Under the pieces are notes generated by a model. It searched no databases. It was not told the origin of the DNA and saw nothing but the letters and a program-made list of their open reading frames with translations. From assembly GCF_000733125.1 (NCBI RefSeq), contig NZ_JPHU01000011.1, forward strand, positions 62,001-126,000: 64,000 bases of DNA. Direction: 5' to 3'. Below are positions 1-6,995 of the stretch, in pieces (the stretch's first letter is position 1; each line of letters opens with the position of its first letter). The DNA is from Parvularcula oceani (lineage in GTDB: Bacteria > Pseudomonadota > Alphaproteobacteria > Caulobacterales > Parvularculaceae). Position numbers and translations under genes: made by a program.

Positions 1-224
1 CGGGCCGGCGTCTCGCGCGCGACCATGAGAATGAATTCCTGCATGTCGAGAAGGCCGGTCCGTCTCGCCTCGGACGCTTCGTCCTCGCCCTGATCGGTCT
101 CGAGGCGCTCCTCGATGTCCTTGTAGAGATCCAGAAGATCGGCGTGCAGACCGTTCTCCGCGCCGCCCGCGCGGACGCGGTCGATCCTCCGTTTGAGTTG
201 CGCGACTTCCAGACTGTGCAGCAT
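1..224 (-). CDS. Hypothetical protein, 3' end outside window
   Basis: An open frame runs leftwards from an ATG at 222-224, with a G-rich possible ribosome site (ggggggaacggg) just before it, and stays open to the window edge. The 74 visible residues begin MLHSLEVAQLKRRIDR and are charged and helical, with heptad-like leucines (LLDLYKDIEERLET), so a short coiled-coil or helical-bundle protein is plausible. I do not recognise the family. It is divergent from recR across 224 bases. Confidence 0.45.
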   Translation of the reverse strand, partial: MLHSLEVAQLKRRIDRVRAGGAENGLHADLLDLYKDIEERLETDQGEDEASEARRTGLLDMQEFILMVARETPA

Positions 225-448
225 CCCGTTCCCCCCAACCTGCCAGCCCACCCGGCGCTTTCGCCCGCGCGGATGAGAGCATCCCGCCTCGTCGCGCTTC
301 TTCCGGCGTCGGATAGCAACCTGTGGTTTACGGCGAGACACGATAAAGTGATACCGACTGCGGGTTGAGGAATCCTCTTTCGCGGCAATCGCAGGGTGCG
401 GAGAGACTATCGGTCTCACGCCTCGCAAAGCACGCGCGCAGCGCCTAG

Positions 449-1063
449 ATGTTGCGGATGCAGAAGACACCGGCAGGACCCGAACTCGACGTTCTCATCG
501 CCCTCCTCGCCAAGCTGCCGGGGCTCGGCCCCCGCTCGGCGAAGCGGGCGGCCCTGCATCTTCTCAAGCGGCGCGAGGCGATGATGGAGCCTCTCGCCGC
601 GGCGCTGCACGACGCCGCCGAGAAGGTGCAGGCCTGCCAGGTCTGCGGGAACTGGGACAGCCGCAATCCCTGCGCGATCTGCGCGGACGAGGAGCGAGAG
701 GATGGCACGATCTGCGTGGTGCAGGACGTGGCCGATGTCTGGGCGCTCGAGCGCGCGGGCGCGCATGGCGGCAAATACCACGTTCTCGGCGGTGTCATCT
801 CGCCGCTCGACGGGGTGGGGCCGGACGACCTCAACATCGCCTCGCTGGCGCAGCGGGCGAGCGCGGCCAATGTCCGGGAGATCATTCTTGCGACCGCGGC
901 AACCGTCGAGGGGCAGACGACGGCCCATTACGTCACCGAGAGGCTGAACGGATCGGGTGTCGAGATCACGCGGCTGAGCCACGGCGTGCCGGTCGGCGGC
1001 GAGCTCGACTATCTCGACGAAGGCACTCTTGCCGCCGCGCTCAAGGCGCGGCGGCCATTCTGA
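449..1063 (+). CDS. recR: Recombination mediator protein RecR
   Basis: RecR works with RecO and RecF to load RecA on gapped single-stranded DNA. The 204-residue product has the family's usual length and order: an N-terminal helix-hairpin-helix ([17 protein letters not shown], about residues 18-34), a four-cysteine zinc finger (CQVC then CAIC, about 62-80), a Toprim domain with [12 protein letters not shown], and a C-terminal segment containing [19 protein letters not shown] second in-frame ATG lies nine bases downstream at 458, and neither start has a clear ribosome site. The dnaX-ybaB genes that usually precede recR are not in the visible upstream 448 bases. Confidence 0.96.
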   Translation: MLRMQKTPAGPELDVLIALLAKLPGLGPRSAKRAALHLLKRREAMMEPLAAALHDAAEKVQACQVCGNWDSRNPCAICADEEREDGTICVVQDVADVWALERAGAHGGKYHVLGGVISPLDGVGPDDLNIASLAQRASAANVREIILATAATVEGQTTAHYVTERLNGSGVEITRLSHGVPVGGELDYLDEGTLAAALKARRPF

Positions 1064-1084
1064 TCAGGAAGACCGGGTGACGGA

Positions 1085-1372
1085 TCAGTCGAACAGACCG
1101 TCATCGTCATCGTAGTCTTCGTACTCGTCCTCGTAGGGGTCGTAGTCGTCGTCATCGTCTTCGGACAGCTCCGCGCCCGCGGCGGCGCCTGCACCGCCGA
1201 TGGCAGCACCCGTCAGCGGCTCGTCGGCGAGGACTTCGCCCGCGACCGCGCCGGCCGCTGCGCCGATCGCGCCCGCCTGGACGGTGTCGTCCTCGGCGAT
1301 GTTCTCGGTGCTCGCGCAGCCTGCGGCGAGCGCGAGAGCGGAAAGGGCGGTGAGCGGGGTGACGATGCGCAT
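1085..1372 (-). CDS. Small glycine-zipper lipoprotein with acidic tail
   Basis: The 95-residue product begins MRIVTPLTAL and has a lipoprotein signal ending in LAAGC, so it is probably a membrane-anchored lipoprotein. The middle is alanine/glycine rich (GAIGAAAGAVAG, GAAIGGAGAAAG), like the glycine-zipper segment of small outer-membrane lipoproteins. The last about 25 residues are almost wholly Asp, Glu and Tyr (DDDDDYDPYEDEYEDYDDDD). This start was preferred over one 22 codons upstream because it begins exactly at the signal peptide and follows a ggaggc ribosome site. The function is unknown; the acidic tail could bind divalent cations (inference). Confidence 0.75.
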   Translation of the reverse strand: MRIVTPLTALSALALAAGCASTENIAEDDTVQAGAIGAAAGAVAGEVLADEPLTGAAIGGAGAAAGAELSEDDDDDYDPYEDEYEDYDDDDGLFD

Positions 1373-1395
1373 GATGCCTCCGTTGATGAATGCTT

Positions 1396-1426
1396 CTCGC
1401 CCCCGCCAACGGATGGCAGGGGCGAG
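1396..1426 (-). terminator. Hairpin downstream of ahcY
   Basis: CTCGCCCC pairs with GGGGCGAG and, after one mismatch, GCCA pairs with TGGC around the loop acgga. It lies 30 bases past the ahcY stop. No clear T-run follows on the minus strand, so this may be a terminator-like or mRNA-stabilising hairpin. Confidence 0.4.
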
Positions 1427-1455
1427 GCGTTGCGTCACGAAGGCGTGGGCAGCGC

Positions 1456-2850
1456 CTAGTAGCGGTAGGCTTCGCCCTTGAAGGGGCCGGTCTTGCTGAC
1501 GCCGATATAGTCGGCCTGCGCGTCAGTCAGCTGGCTGAGCTGCGCGCCGACCTTGTCGAGGTGGAGCGCCGCGACCTTTTCGTCGAGGTGCTTGGGCAGG
1601 ACATAGACCTTGTTCTCGTACTTCTCGGGATGCTGCCAGAGCTCCATCTGCGCGAGCGTCTGGTTGGTGAAGCTCGCCGACATGACGAAGCTCGGATGGC
1701 CCGTGGCATTGCCGAGATTCACGAGGCGGCCCTGGGACAGGAGGATCATGCGCTTGCCGCCCGGCAGCTCGATCATGTCGACCTGATCCTTGATGTTGGT
1801 CCACTTGTAGTTCTTGAGCGCGTCGACCTGAATCTCGTTGTCGAAATGGCCGATATTGCAGACGATGGCCATGTCCTTGAGGTTCCGCATGTGATCGGCG
1901 GTCAGGACATCCTTGTTGCCGGTCGCGGTCACGACGATGTCCGCGCGCGGCGCGCCGTTCTCCATCGTGACGACCTCATAGCCGTCCATCGCCGCCTGCA
2001 GCGCGCAGATCGGATCGACCTCCGTCACCATCACGCGGGCGCCCGAACCGCGAAGCGAGGCTGCAGAGCCCTTGCCGACATCGCCGTAACCGGCGACCAG
2101 CGCGACCTTGCCGGCCATCATCGTATCCGTGCCGCGCCGGATCGCGTCGACGAGCGATTCCTTGCAGCCGTATTTGTTGTCGAATTTCGACTTGGTGACC
2201 GAATCGTTCACGTTGATCGCGGGGAAGGGCAGCGTGCCGTTCTTCTCGCGCTGATAGAGGCGGAGAACGCCGGTGGTGGTCTCTTCCGTCACGCCCCGGA
2301 TGCTCTCGCGCACGCGCTTATAGAAGGTCGGGTCCTTCTCGTTGCGACGCTTGATCGTGGCGAAGAGGGCTTCCTCCTCCTCGTTCTGCGGGTTCGCGAT
2401 GAGCGAGGGATCTTCCGCCGCCTGCGCGCCGAGCAGGATGAGCAGCGTGGCATCGCCGCCATCGTCGAGGATCATGTTGGCGAGTTCGCCGTCCGGCCAT
2501 TCCCAGAGGCGGTCGGCATAGTCCCAGTATTCCTGGAGCGTCTCGCCTTTCACGGCGAAGACCGGCGTGCCGTTCGCCGCGATGGCGGCGGCGGCGTGGT
2601 CCTGGGTCGAGAAAATATTGCAGGACGCCCAGCGCACGGTGGCGCCCAGGGCTTCGAGCGTGCGGATCAGCACGGCGGTCTGGATCGTCATGTGGAGCGA
2701 GCCCGCGATCCGCGCGCCCTTGAGCGGCTGGTCCTTTCCGAACTCCTCGCGCGTCGCCATCAGGCCGGGCATCTCGTGCTCGGCGATCTCGATTTCCTTC
2801 TCGCCATATTCGGCGAGCTCGATGTTCTTGACGACGTGGTCGGTGCTCAT
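1456..2850 (-). CDS. ahcY: Adenosylhomocysteinase
   Basis: AhcY hydrolyses S-adenosylhomocysteine reversibly to adenosine and homocysteine, removing the product inhibitor of methyltransferases. The 464-residue product has the family signatures: substrate domain [31 protein letters not shown], the NAD-binding glycine motif [22 protein letters not shown], and the C-terminal [12 protein letters not shown] that closes the neighbouring subunit's NAD site. It contains the insertion ([14 protein letters not shown] region) found in bacterial long-form enzymes. The start ATG at 2848-2850 follows AAGGAG; the open frame continues upstream but with non-family sequence. It appears to be transcribed alone. 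Confidence 0.97.
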   Translation of the reverse strand: MSTDHVVKNIELAEYGEKEIEIAEHEMPGLMATREEFGKDQPLKGARIAGSLHMTIQTAVLIRTLEALGATVRWASCNIFSTQDHAAAAIAANGTPVFAVKGETLQEYWDYADRLWEWPDGELANMILDDGGDATLLILLGAQAAEDPSLIANPQNEEEEALFATIKRRNEKDPTFYKRVRESIRGVTEETTTGVLRLYQREKNGTLPFPAINVNDSVTKSKFDNKYGCKESLVDAIRRGTDTMMAGKVALVAGYGDVGKGSAASLRGSGARVMVTEVDPICALQAAMDGYEVVTMENGAPRADIVVTATGNKDVLTADHMRNLKDMAIVCNIGHFDNEIQVDALKNYKWTNIKDQVDMIELPGGKRMILLSQGRLVNLGNATGHPSFVMSASFTNQTLAQMELWQHPEKYENKVYVLPKHLDEKVAALHLDKVGAQLSQLTDAQADYIGVSKTGPFKGEAYRY

Positions 2851-2962
2851 GGGGTCGCTCCTTGCCTCTGGTCGGGGGTCTCCGGCGCCCCGCTTAGCGG
2901 CGGCGCGGGAGGATATAAAGAGGCGCTTATATGATCTGCTGCATGCCGGGAGAATGCAGCCT

Positions 2963-3748
2963 TCAGATCCGGCCCACGGCATCCCAGGCGATGACGGCCG
3001 CCACCGCCAGGACAAGGGCGGCGAAGAGGCGGCGCCCCAGGTCGCGCCGGTTCTCGAGGCGCCTCGCGGTCCGGATGCCGAGAAGGCCGCCAAGGGCGCC
3101 GCCGAGGAGGAGCGCGCCCGTCAGGCGGAGGTCGACATAGCCGCTCAGAGCGTAGTTCGCGGAGGTGGCCGTGCCGAAGATCATGACCGAGAGGAGCGAG
3201 GCGGCGGCCGCATGGGAGAAGGTCAGTCCCGCCGCGTACATCAGGCCGGGAACGATGAGGAAGCCGCCGCCGATTCCGAAGAAGCCCGATGCCGTTCCGA
3301 CGACGAGGCCGACCGGCACGAGGCGCGCCATCTTTCCCGCGTCGAGCCTGGCTTCGGGATCTCCGCCACTCCCGCCCCGGCGCAGCATGGACAGCGCCAC
3401 GGCGGCCATCGCGCCGGCGAAGGCGAGAAGAAGGACATCACCGTCCATCAGCTTCGCGATGGATGAGCCGAGAAGCGAGCCTGCGAAGCCGGCGGCCCCG
3501 AAGACCCAGGCGCAGGGCCACTTCACCCGGCCCCCGCGCCAGTGACCGAGAAGGTTGAAGGCCGCGATGGCCGCAACGCCCGCAGCGGAGGTGCCGATCG
3601 CGAGATGGGTGTCGTCGACCCCCACCGCGTAAAGAAGAAGGGGCGCTGCGAGGACCGATCCGCCTCCGCCGAACGTGCCGAGCAGCCAGCCGACGAGAAC
3701 GCCGCTGAAGACGGCAGCGAGGAGGGCGGACGGATCGAGGCCCGGCAT
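2963..3748 (-). CDS. TauE/SafE-family sulfite/anion exporter
   Basis: This 261-residue integral membrane protein has about eight hydrophobic helices and the two half-repeats typical of TauE/SafE ([17 protein letters not shown] near residue 24, and [15 protein letters not shown] in the second half). In BigR-type loci such permeases are proposed to export sulfite or thiosulfate produced during sulfide detoxification. The start follows the rhodanese stop by five bases, so the genes are in one operon: bigR-like, rhodanese, exporter. The substrate is inferred from context. Confidence 0.85.
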   Translation of the reverse strand: MPGLDPSALLAAVFSGVLVGWLLGTFGGGGSVLAAPLLLYAVGVDDTHLAIGTSAAGVAAIAAFNLLGHWRGGRVKWPCAWVFGAAGFAGSLLGSSIAKLMDGDVLLLAFAGAMAAVALSMLRRGGSGGDPEARLDAGKMARLVPVGLVVGTASGFFGIGGGFLIVPGLMYAAGLTFSHAAAASLLSVMIFGTATSANYALSGYVDLRLTGALLLGGALGGLLGIRTARRLENRRDLGRRLFAALVLAVAAVIAWDAVGRI

Positions 3749-3753
3749 GGGTC

Positions 3754-4284
3754 TTAGACAGCCCGTGGCCGGTTCCAGGGCATCGCGCCCAGCAGCCTCG
3801 CCATGCCGCACCAGCCGGTCACCCCGGCGACGGTGAGCCCCGCTCCCACGAAGGCCGGGATGCCGTAGAAGCCGGGATGCAGGAGGAGGCCGAGCGCGAC
3901 GCCGAGCAGGACGAGCGTGCCCGCCGCGATCTGGACCTGCCGCATGATCTCGAGCGGCGCGCTGCGGTCCTCCCGGGTGGGAAGGCCCGCCGCCTTCCAG
4001 GCTTGCAGCCCGCCCTCGAGCAGGAAGCCGTCCTGCCGTACCGCCTCGCCGAGAAGGGCTGCATTGTCCTGCGTGCGCATGCCCGAACGGCACATGAAGA
4101 GGACGGGGCGGCCAGCGGGCAGTTCCGCCTCTCCGCTTCTGAGGGCGCTCAGCGGCAGGCAGATCGCGCCGGCGGCATGCTCGCGCCGGAACTCGTCCGG
4201 CTCGCGGATGTCGACGAGACTGAAGCGCTCCGCTTCGGCCTGTCGGGCGATGTCTTGCGCAGTGATCTTCGTCGGGGCGTTCAT
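3754..4284 (-). CDS. Rhodanese with C-terminal DUF2892 membrane hairpin
   Basis: The 176-residue protein fuses an N-terminal rhodanese domain (about 1-108) to a two-helix membrane segment (about 120-165, TLVLLGVALGLLLHPGF and GLTVAGVTGWCG). The rhodanese active-site loop is CRSGMRT, with the persulfide-accepting cysteine at residue 65, and VDIREPDEF is the usual early motif. It probably moves sulfane sulfur at the cytoplasmic membrane face, between persulfide and thiosulfate/sulfite. The gene overlaps the repressor upstream by ATGA, so translation is coupled. Fusions of this kind are common in BigR/SqrR-controlled sulfur loci. Confidence 0.9.
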   Translation of the reverse strand: MNAPTKITAQDIARQAEAERFSLVDIREPDEFRREHAAGAICLPLSALRSGEAELPAGRPVLFMCRSGMRTQDNAALLGEAVRQDGFLLEGGLQAWKAAGLPTREDRSAPLEIMRQVQIAAGTLVLLGVALGLLLHPGFYGIPAFVGAGLTVAGVTGWCGMARLLGAMPWNRPRAV

Positions 4285-4604
4285 GACAGCATCTCCGGGC
4301 AGTAGATGGATGCGAGGGTCGCGATGATCCGGGCCACGGCCGGATCATCGATCCGGTAGAAGACCGCCTGTCCTTCCTTGCGGGTGGCGACGAGACCCTG
4401 CGCGCGAAGCACGGCGAGGTGCTGGGACAGCGCGGATTGGGAAAGAGAGAAATCCTCCGCCAGCGCGCCGACCGCCCGCTCCCCGCCGCCGAGGCGGCAC
4501 AGGATCATCAGGCGGTTGGGATTGCCCATCGCCTTGAGCAGCATCGCCGCTTCGGCGGCTTTGGCCTCGAAGGCCTCGGGGGGCAGGTCGATCATCATGT
4601 CCAT
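4281..4604 (-). CDS. ArsR-family repressor, BigR/SqrR-type persulfide sensor
   Basis: This is a 107-residue winged helix-turn-helix protein (SLSQSALSQHLAVLRAQGL is the recognition region). It has cysteines at residues 36 (ILCRL) and 102 (IYCPE), a separation of 66. This equals the spacing of the paired sensing cysteines in BigR (42/108) and SqrR (41/107), which form a di- or tetrasulfide with reactive sulfur and release DNA. The arsenic-type CxC metal site is absent. Its neighbours (rhodanese, exporter, divergent ETHE1-like dioxygenase) fit that role. Starts at 4604 and 4598 are both possible; from the promoter positions the mRNA may be leaderless. Confidence 0.9.
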   Translation of the reverse strand: MDMMIDLPPEAFEAKAAEAAMLLKAMGNPNRLMILCRLGGGERAVGALAEDFSLSQSALSQHLAVLRAQGLVATRKEGQAVFYRIDDPAVARIIATLASIYCPEMLS

Positions 4605-4607
4605 GAC

Positions 4608-4651
4608 AGCTATATATAAGCTATTGCTAAATTAGCAAGAGTGAATATATT
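4608..4651. promoter_or_regulatory. Shared divergent promoter and palindromic operator
   Basis: A 15-base palindrome TTGCTAA-A-TTAGCAA lies at 4624-4638 between the repressor and the divergent dioxygenase gene. Reading right, TTGCTA (4624-4629) is spaced 16 bases from TATATT (4646-4651). Reading left, the mirror TTGCTA (4638-4633) is spaced 16 bases from TATATA (4616-4611). Each arm therefore overlaps one -35 box, so one bound repressor dimer could shut both promoters. The motif and spacing are seen; binding by the adjacent repressor is inferred. Confidence 0.7.
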
Positions 4652-4673
4652 GTGGCGGGAAAGGAGGCTCCTC

Positions 4674-5594
4674 ATGCCTGTCGACGTGCAAGCTTTTTTC
4701 GAGCCCGAGACCCATACGGTCAGCTATCTCGTCAGCGACCCTGCGACCGGCGATGCGGCCGTGATCGATCCGGTTCTCGATTTCGATCCGAACGCTGCCC
4801 AGACCGGAACGCGAAGCGCGGATCACATCCTCGATGCGGTGCGGGAAAAGGGGCTCGCCCTGCGCTGGATCCTGGAGACCCATGCCCATGCCGATCACCT
4901 GAGCGCCGCCAGGATCCTCGCCCAGAGAACGGGCGCCAGGATCGGCATCGGCGCCCGCATCGATGCGGTGCAGAAGACCTTCGCGCCTCTGTTCGGCGTC
5001 GATGGGCGCGAGGCCGGGCCGGAAGCTTTCGACCATCTGTTCGAGGACGGAGAGACCTTCTCCCTGGGCGGGCTCACCGTGCGCGTTCTTCACACGCCGG
5101 GACATACGCCGGCCTGCGTCAGCTATCTGATCGGCGATGCGGTCTTTGTCGGCGACACGCTGTTCATGCCCGATTACGGAACCGCGCGGGCCGATTTCCC
5201 GGGCGGCGATGCGAGGACGCTCTACCGCTCCATCCAGAAGCTCCTCGCCCTGCCGCCGGCGACCCGCATGTTCGTCGGGCACGACTACCTGCCCGAAGGA
5301 CGGACCGAATTCGCATGGGAGACGAGCGTCGGCGAACAGCGGGACCGGAACATCCATGTGGGAGGAGGCGTGAGCGAGGACGCCTTCGTGCGGCTGCGCG
5401 AAGCGCGGGACGCCTCTCTTGCGGCGCCGAGGCTGATCCTGCCGTCACTGCAGGTCAATATCCGCGCCGGCGACCTGCCCAAGGCCGAGGCGGACGGACG
5501 GGTCTACCTCAAGCTTCCGGTCAATGCTCTGGGAGGGGCGGGGCGGTCAGAGCCGCCCGGAGTCCCTCGCGATAGCTCGGATAGCGCAAGCTGA
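4674..5594 (+). CDS. blh: ETHE1-like persulfide dioxygenase (Blh type)
   Basis: This metallo-beta-lactamase-fold enzyme of 306 residues is predicted to oxidise glutathione persulfide to sulfite. It carries THAHADHLSA (HxHxDH), LHTPGHTPACVSY, GDTLFMPDYGTARADFPGG and VGHDYLPEG, the iron-site and fold motifs of the ETHE1/Blh branch. The start at 4674 has a strong AAAGGAGG six bases upstream; an earlier in-frame ATG at 4641 would lie inside the promoter. It diverges from the ArsR repressor and shares its operator. The family sequence effectively ends near YLKLPVNAL, and about 20 further residues are encoded over the tail of the convergent epimerase gene (74-base overlap). Confidence 0.9.
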   Translation: MPVDVQAFFEPETHTVSYLVSDPATGDAAVIDPVLDFDPNAAQTGTRSADHILDAVREKGLALRWILETHAHADHLSAARILAQRTGARIGIGARIDAVQKTFAPLFGVDGREAGPEAFDHLFEDGETFSLGGLTVRVLHTPGHTPACVSYLIGDAVFVGDTLFMPDYGTARADFPGGDARTLYRSIQKLLALPPATRMFVGHDYLPEGRTEFAWETSVGEQRDRNIHVGGGVSEDAFVRLREARDASLAAPRLILPSLQVNIRAGDLPKAEADGRVYLKLPVNALGGAGRSEPPGVPRDSSDSAS

Positions 5595-6411
5595 ACCCCG
5601 GCAGCGCCTTGAGGCGGTCATTCCGCAGCCGCTTGTTCTCGGCGTAGAAGCTGCGGGCCATGTCCGACAGCGCCGCCGTCTCGAAGGGCACTTCGGGCGG
5701 GGGCGCGATGCCGAGCAGTTCCGCGGCGAAAGCGATCACGTCCTGGGGCGGGCTCGGTTCGTCGTCGCAGAAATTGACGATGCCCGGCGGCGCCTCCGCG
5801 CGGAGGAGGGCCCGCAGGCCCGAGGCGATGTCGTCGCGGTGGATGCGGTTGAAGACCTGGCCGGGCTTGATGACCCGCTGGCTGAGCCCCGACCTCTTGC
5901 CGCGCGTGTCGCCGCGCAAGGATGCGACCGCATTCCGTCCCGGCCCGTAGATCCCGGCCAGGCGGCAGAGGGTAAGCCGTGCGCCTCTGCCCTCCGCGAG
6001 GTCCCGCCAGCCGGCTTCCGCGGCGAGGCGCGCGCGGCCGCGCTCCGTGCCCGGAGAGCATTGCGCCGTCTCGTCGATCCATGCGCCGCCGGCATCGCCA
6101 TAGACGCCGGAGGAGGAGAGGTAGAGGAGGCGGGTGCCGCCCTTCACCGCCGAGCCGGGCAGGGCGGCGAGGGCGGGGCACGCGCCCTCGCGCGGCGGGG
6201 CCGAGATGAGGATGGCGTCGGCCTTGCGCGCGACGTCCGGGGGCAGGGGCGCGGGCGCCTCCCACAGAAGCGGCGAGAGGCCCTCTTCGCGCAGCGCCTC
6301 TGCTTTCTCCTCGCTGCGGGTCGTCGCGGTCACCCGCGCGCCTTCCGCCGCCAGCGCCTTCAGGAGCGGGCGGACGGAATAGCCAGCGCCCAGAGCGAGA
6401 ATCTCAGCCAT
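5521..6411 (-). CDS. NAD(P)-dependent epimerase/dehydratase-like protein
   Basis: This 296-residue extended SDR-like protein is of the YeeZ type. It has an N-terminal Rossmann start (ILALGAGYSVRPLLKAL), a serine-rich strand LLYLSSSGVYGD, and CRLAGIYGPGRNAVASLR followed by QVFNRIHRDDIASGLRALL, all hallmarks of the sugar-epimerase-like group. The usual YxxxK is not evident, so catalysis is uncertain and the substrate is unknown. It overlaps the phosphatase gene downstream of it in the operon by eight bases (6404-6411) and the ETHE1-like gene on the other strand by 74 bases. Confidence 0.8.
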   Translation of the reverse strand: MAEILALGAGYSVRPLLKALAAEGARVTATTRSEEKAEALREEGLSPLLWEAPAPLPPDVARKADAILISAPPREGACPALAALPGSAVKGGTRLLYLSSSGVYGDAGGAWIDETAQCSPGTERGRARLAAEAGWRDLAEGRGARLTLCRLAGIYGPGRNAVASLRGDTRGKRSGLSQRVIKPGQVFNRIHRDDIASGLRALLRAEAPPGIVNFCDDEPSPPQDVIAFAAELLGIAPPPEVPFETAALSDMARSFYAENKRLRNDRLKALPGFSLRYPSYREGLRAALTAPPLPEH

Positions 6412-6862
6412 GCTGCGCCTTCAACGACCGCACCAGCCCGTCGGCCGCATGTTCGATCATGTCAAGGACCGTTTCGAAGCCGGACCGTCCGCCGTGATAG
6501 GGGTCGGGCACGTCCCCGCCCACGCCAAAGGAAAGGAAGGGGCGAAGCTCCGCCTTGCCGTCGGGCGGGGCCAGGTCGCGCAGATCCGCCATGTTCGAGG
6601 CATCCATGGGCAGGATCAGGTCGAACATGTAGAAATCGCCCATGTCGACCTGCCGCCCGCGCAGCTTGCGCAGGTCATAGCCACGCGTCTTGGCCGCCGC
6701 GATCATGCGGGCATCGGGCTTCTTGCCGACATGCCAGCCGCCGGTTCCGGCGCTGTCGATCTCGACCGAGAGGCCGGCCGCCTGCGCCTTGTCGCGGAAG
6801 ACGGCTTCGGCGGCGGGGCTGCGGCAGATATTGCCGAGGCAGACGAAGAGAATCCGGGTCAT
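6404..6862 (-). CDS. Low-molecular-weight protein tyrosine phosphatase
   Basis: The 152-residue protein starts MTRILFVCLGNICRS. This gives the P-loop CLGNICRS with nucleophile cysteine 8, and the general-acid loop DPYHGG near residue 125 (DPYYGG in many homologues; the catalytic Asp is kept). Bacterial members dephosphorylate tyrosine on capsule or stress proteins, or small phosphoesters. It is the upstream gene of a two-gene unit with the epimerase-like protein. The first ATG matching the family N-terminus, at 6862, was chosen over an extended open frame. Confidence 0.93.
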   Translation of the reverse strand: MTRILFVCLGNICRSPAAEAVFRDKAQAAGLSVEIDSAGTGGWHVGKKPDARMIAAAKTRGYDLRKLRGRQVDMGDFYMFDLILPMDASNMADLRDLAPPDGKAELRPFLSFGVGGDVPDPYHGGRSGFETVLDMIEHAADGLVRSLKAQHG

Positions 6863-6995
6863 ATGAACGCTATAGGGTCTGCGGGTGCCCGAAGCGAACC
6901 TCCTGCCCAGTGCAGCGGGTCTGCGGCTCGCAGCGGCTTGGAAAACCCGGCCAGACCTTCTAGGAACGAAGCGGGAACGGCAAAAGGAGACATCC

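Noticed and set aside
225-448. Possible SRP (4.5S) RNA gene next to recR
   Set aside because: SRP RNA is often near dnaX-recR, but the conserved apical loop sequence with GGAAG/GCAG was not found here.
1390-2934. Open frame of 514 codons opposite ahcY
   Set aside because: It lies antisense to a highly conserved enzyme gene, and its translation resembles no protein.
2851-2960. Possible SAH or SAM riboswitch in the ahcY leader
   Set aside because: The 110-base leader has only an AT-rich near-palindrome (ATATAAAG...CTTATAT, 2913-2932), more like a promoter, and lacks the conserved core of the SAH or SAM-II elements.
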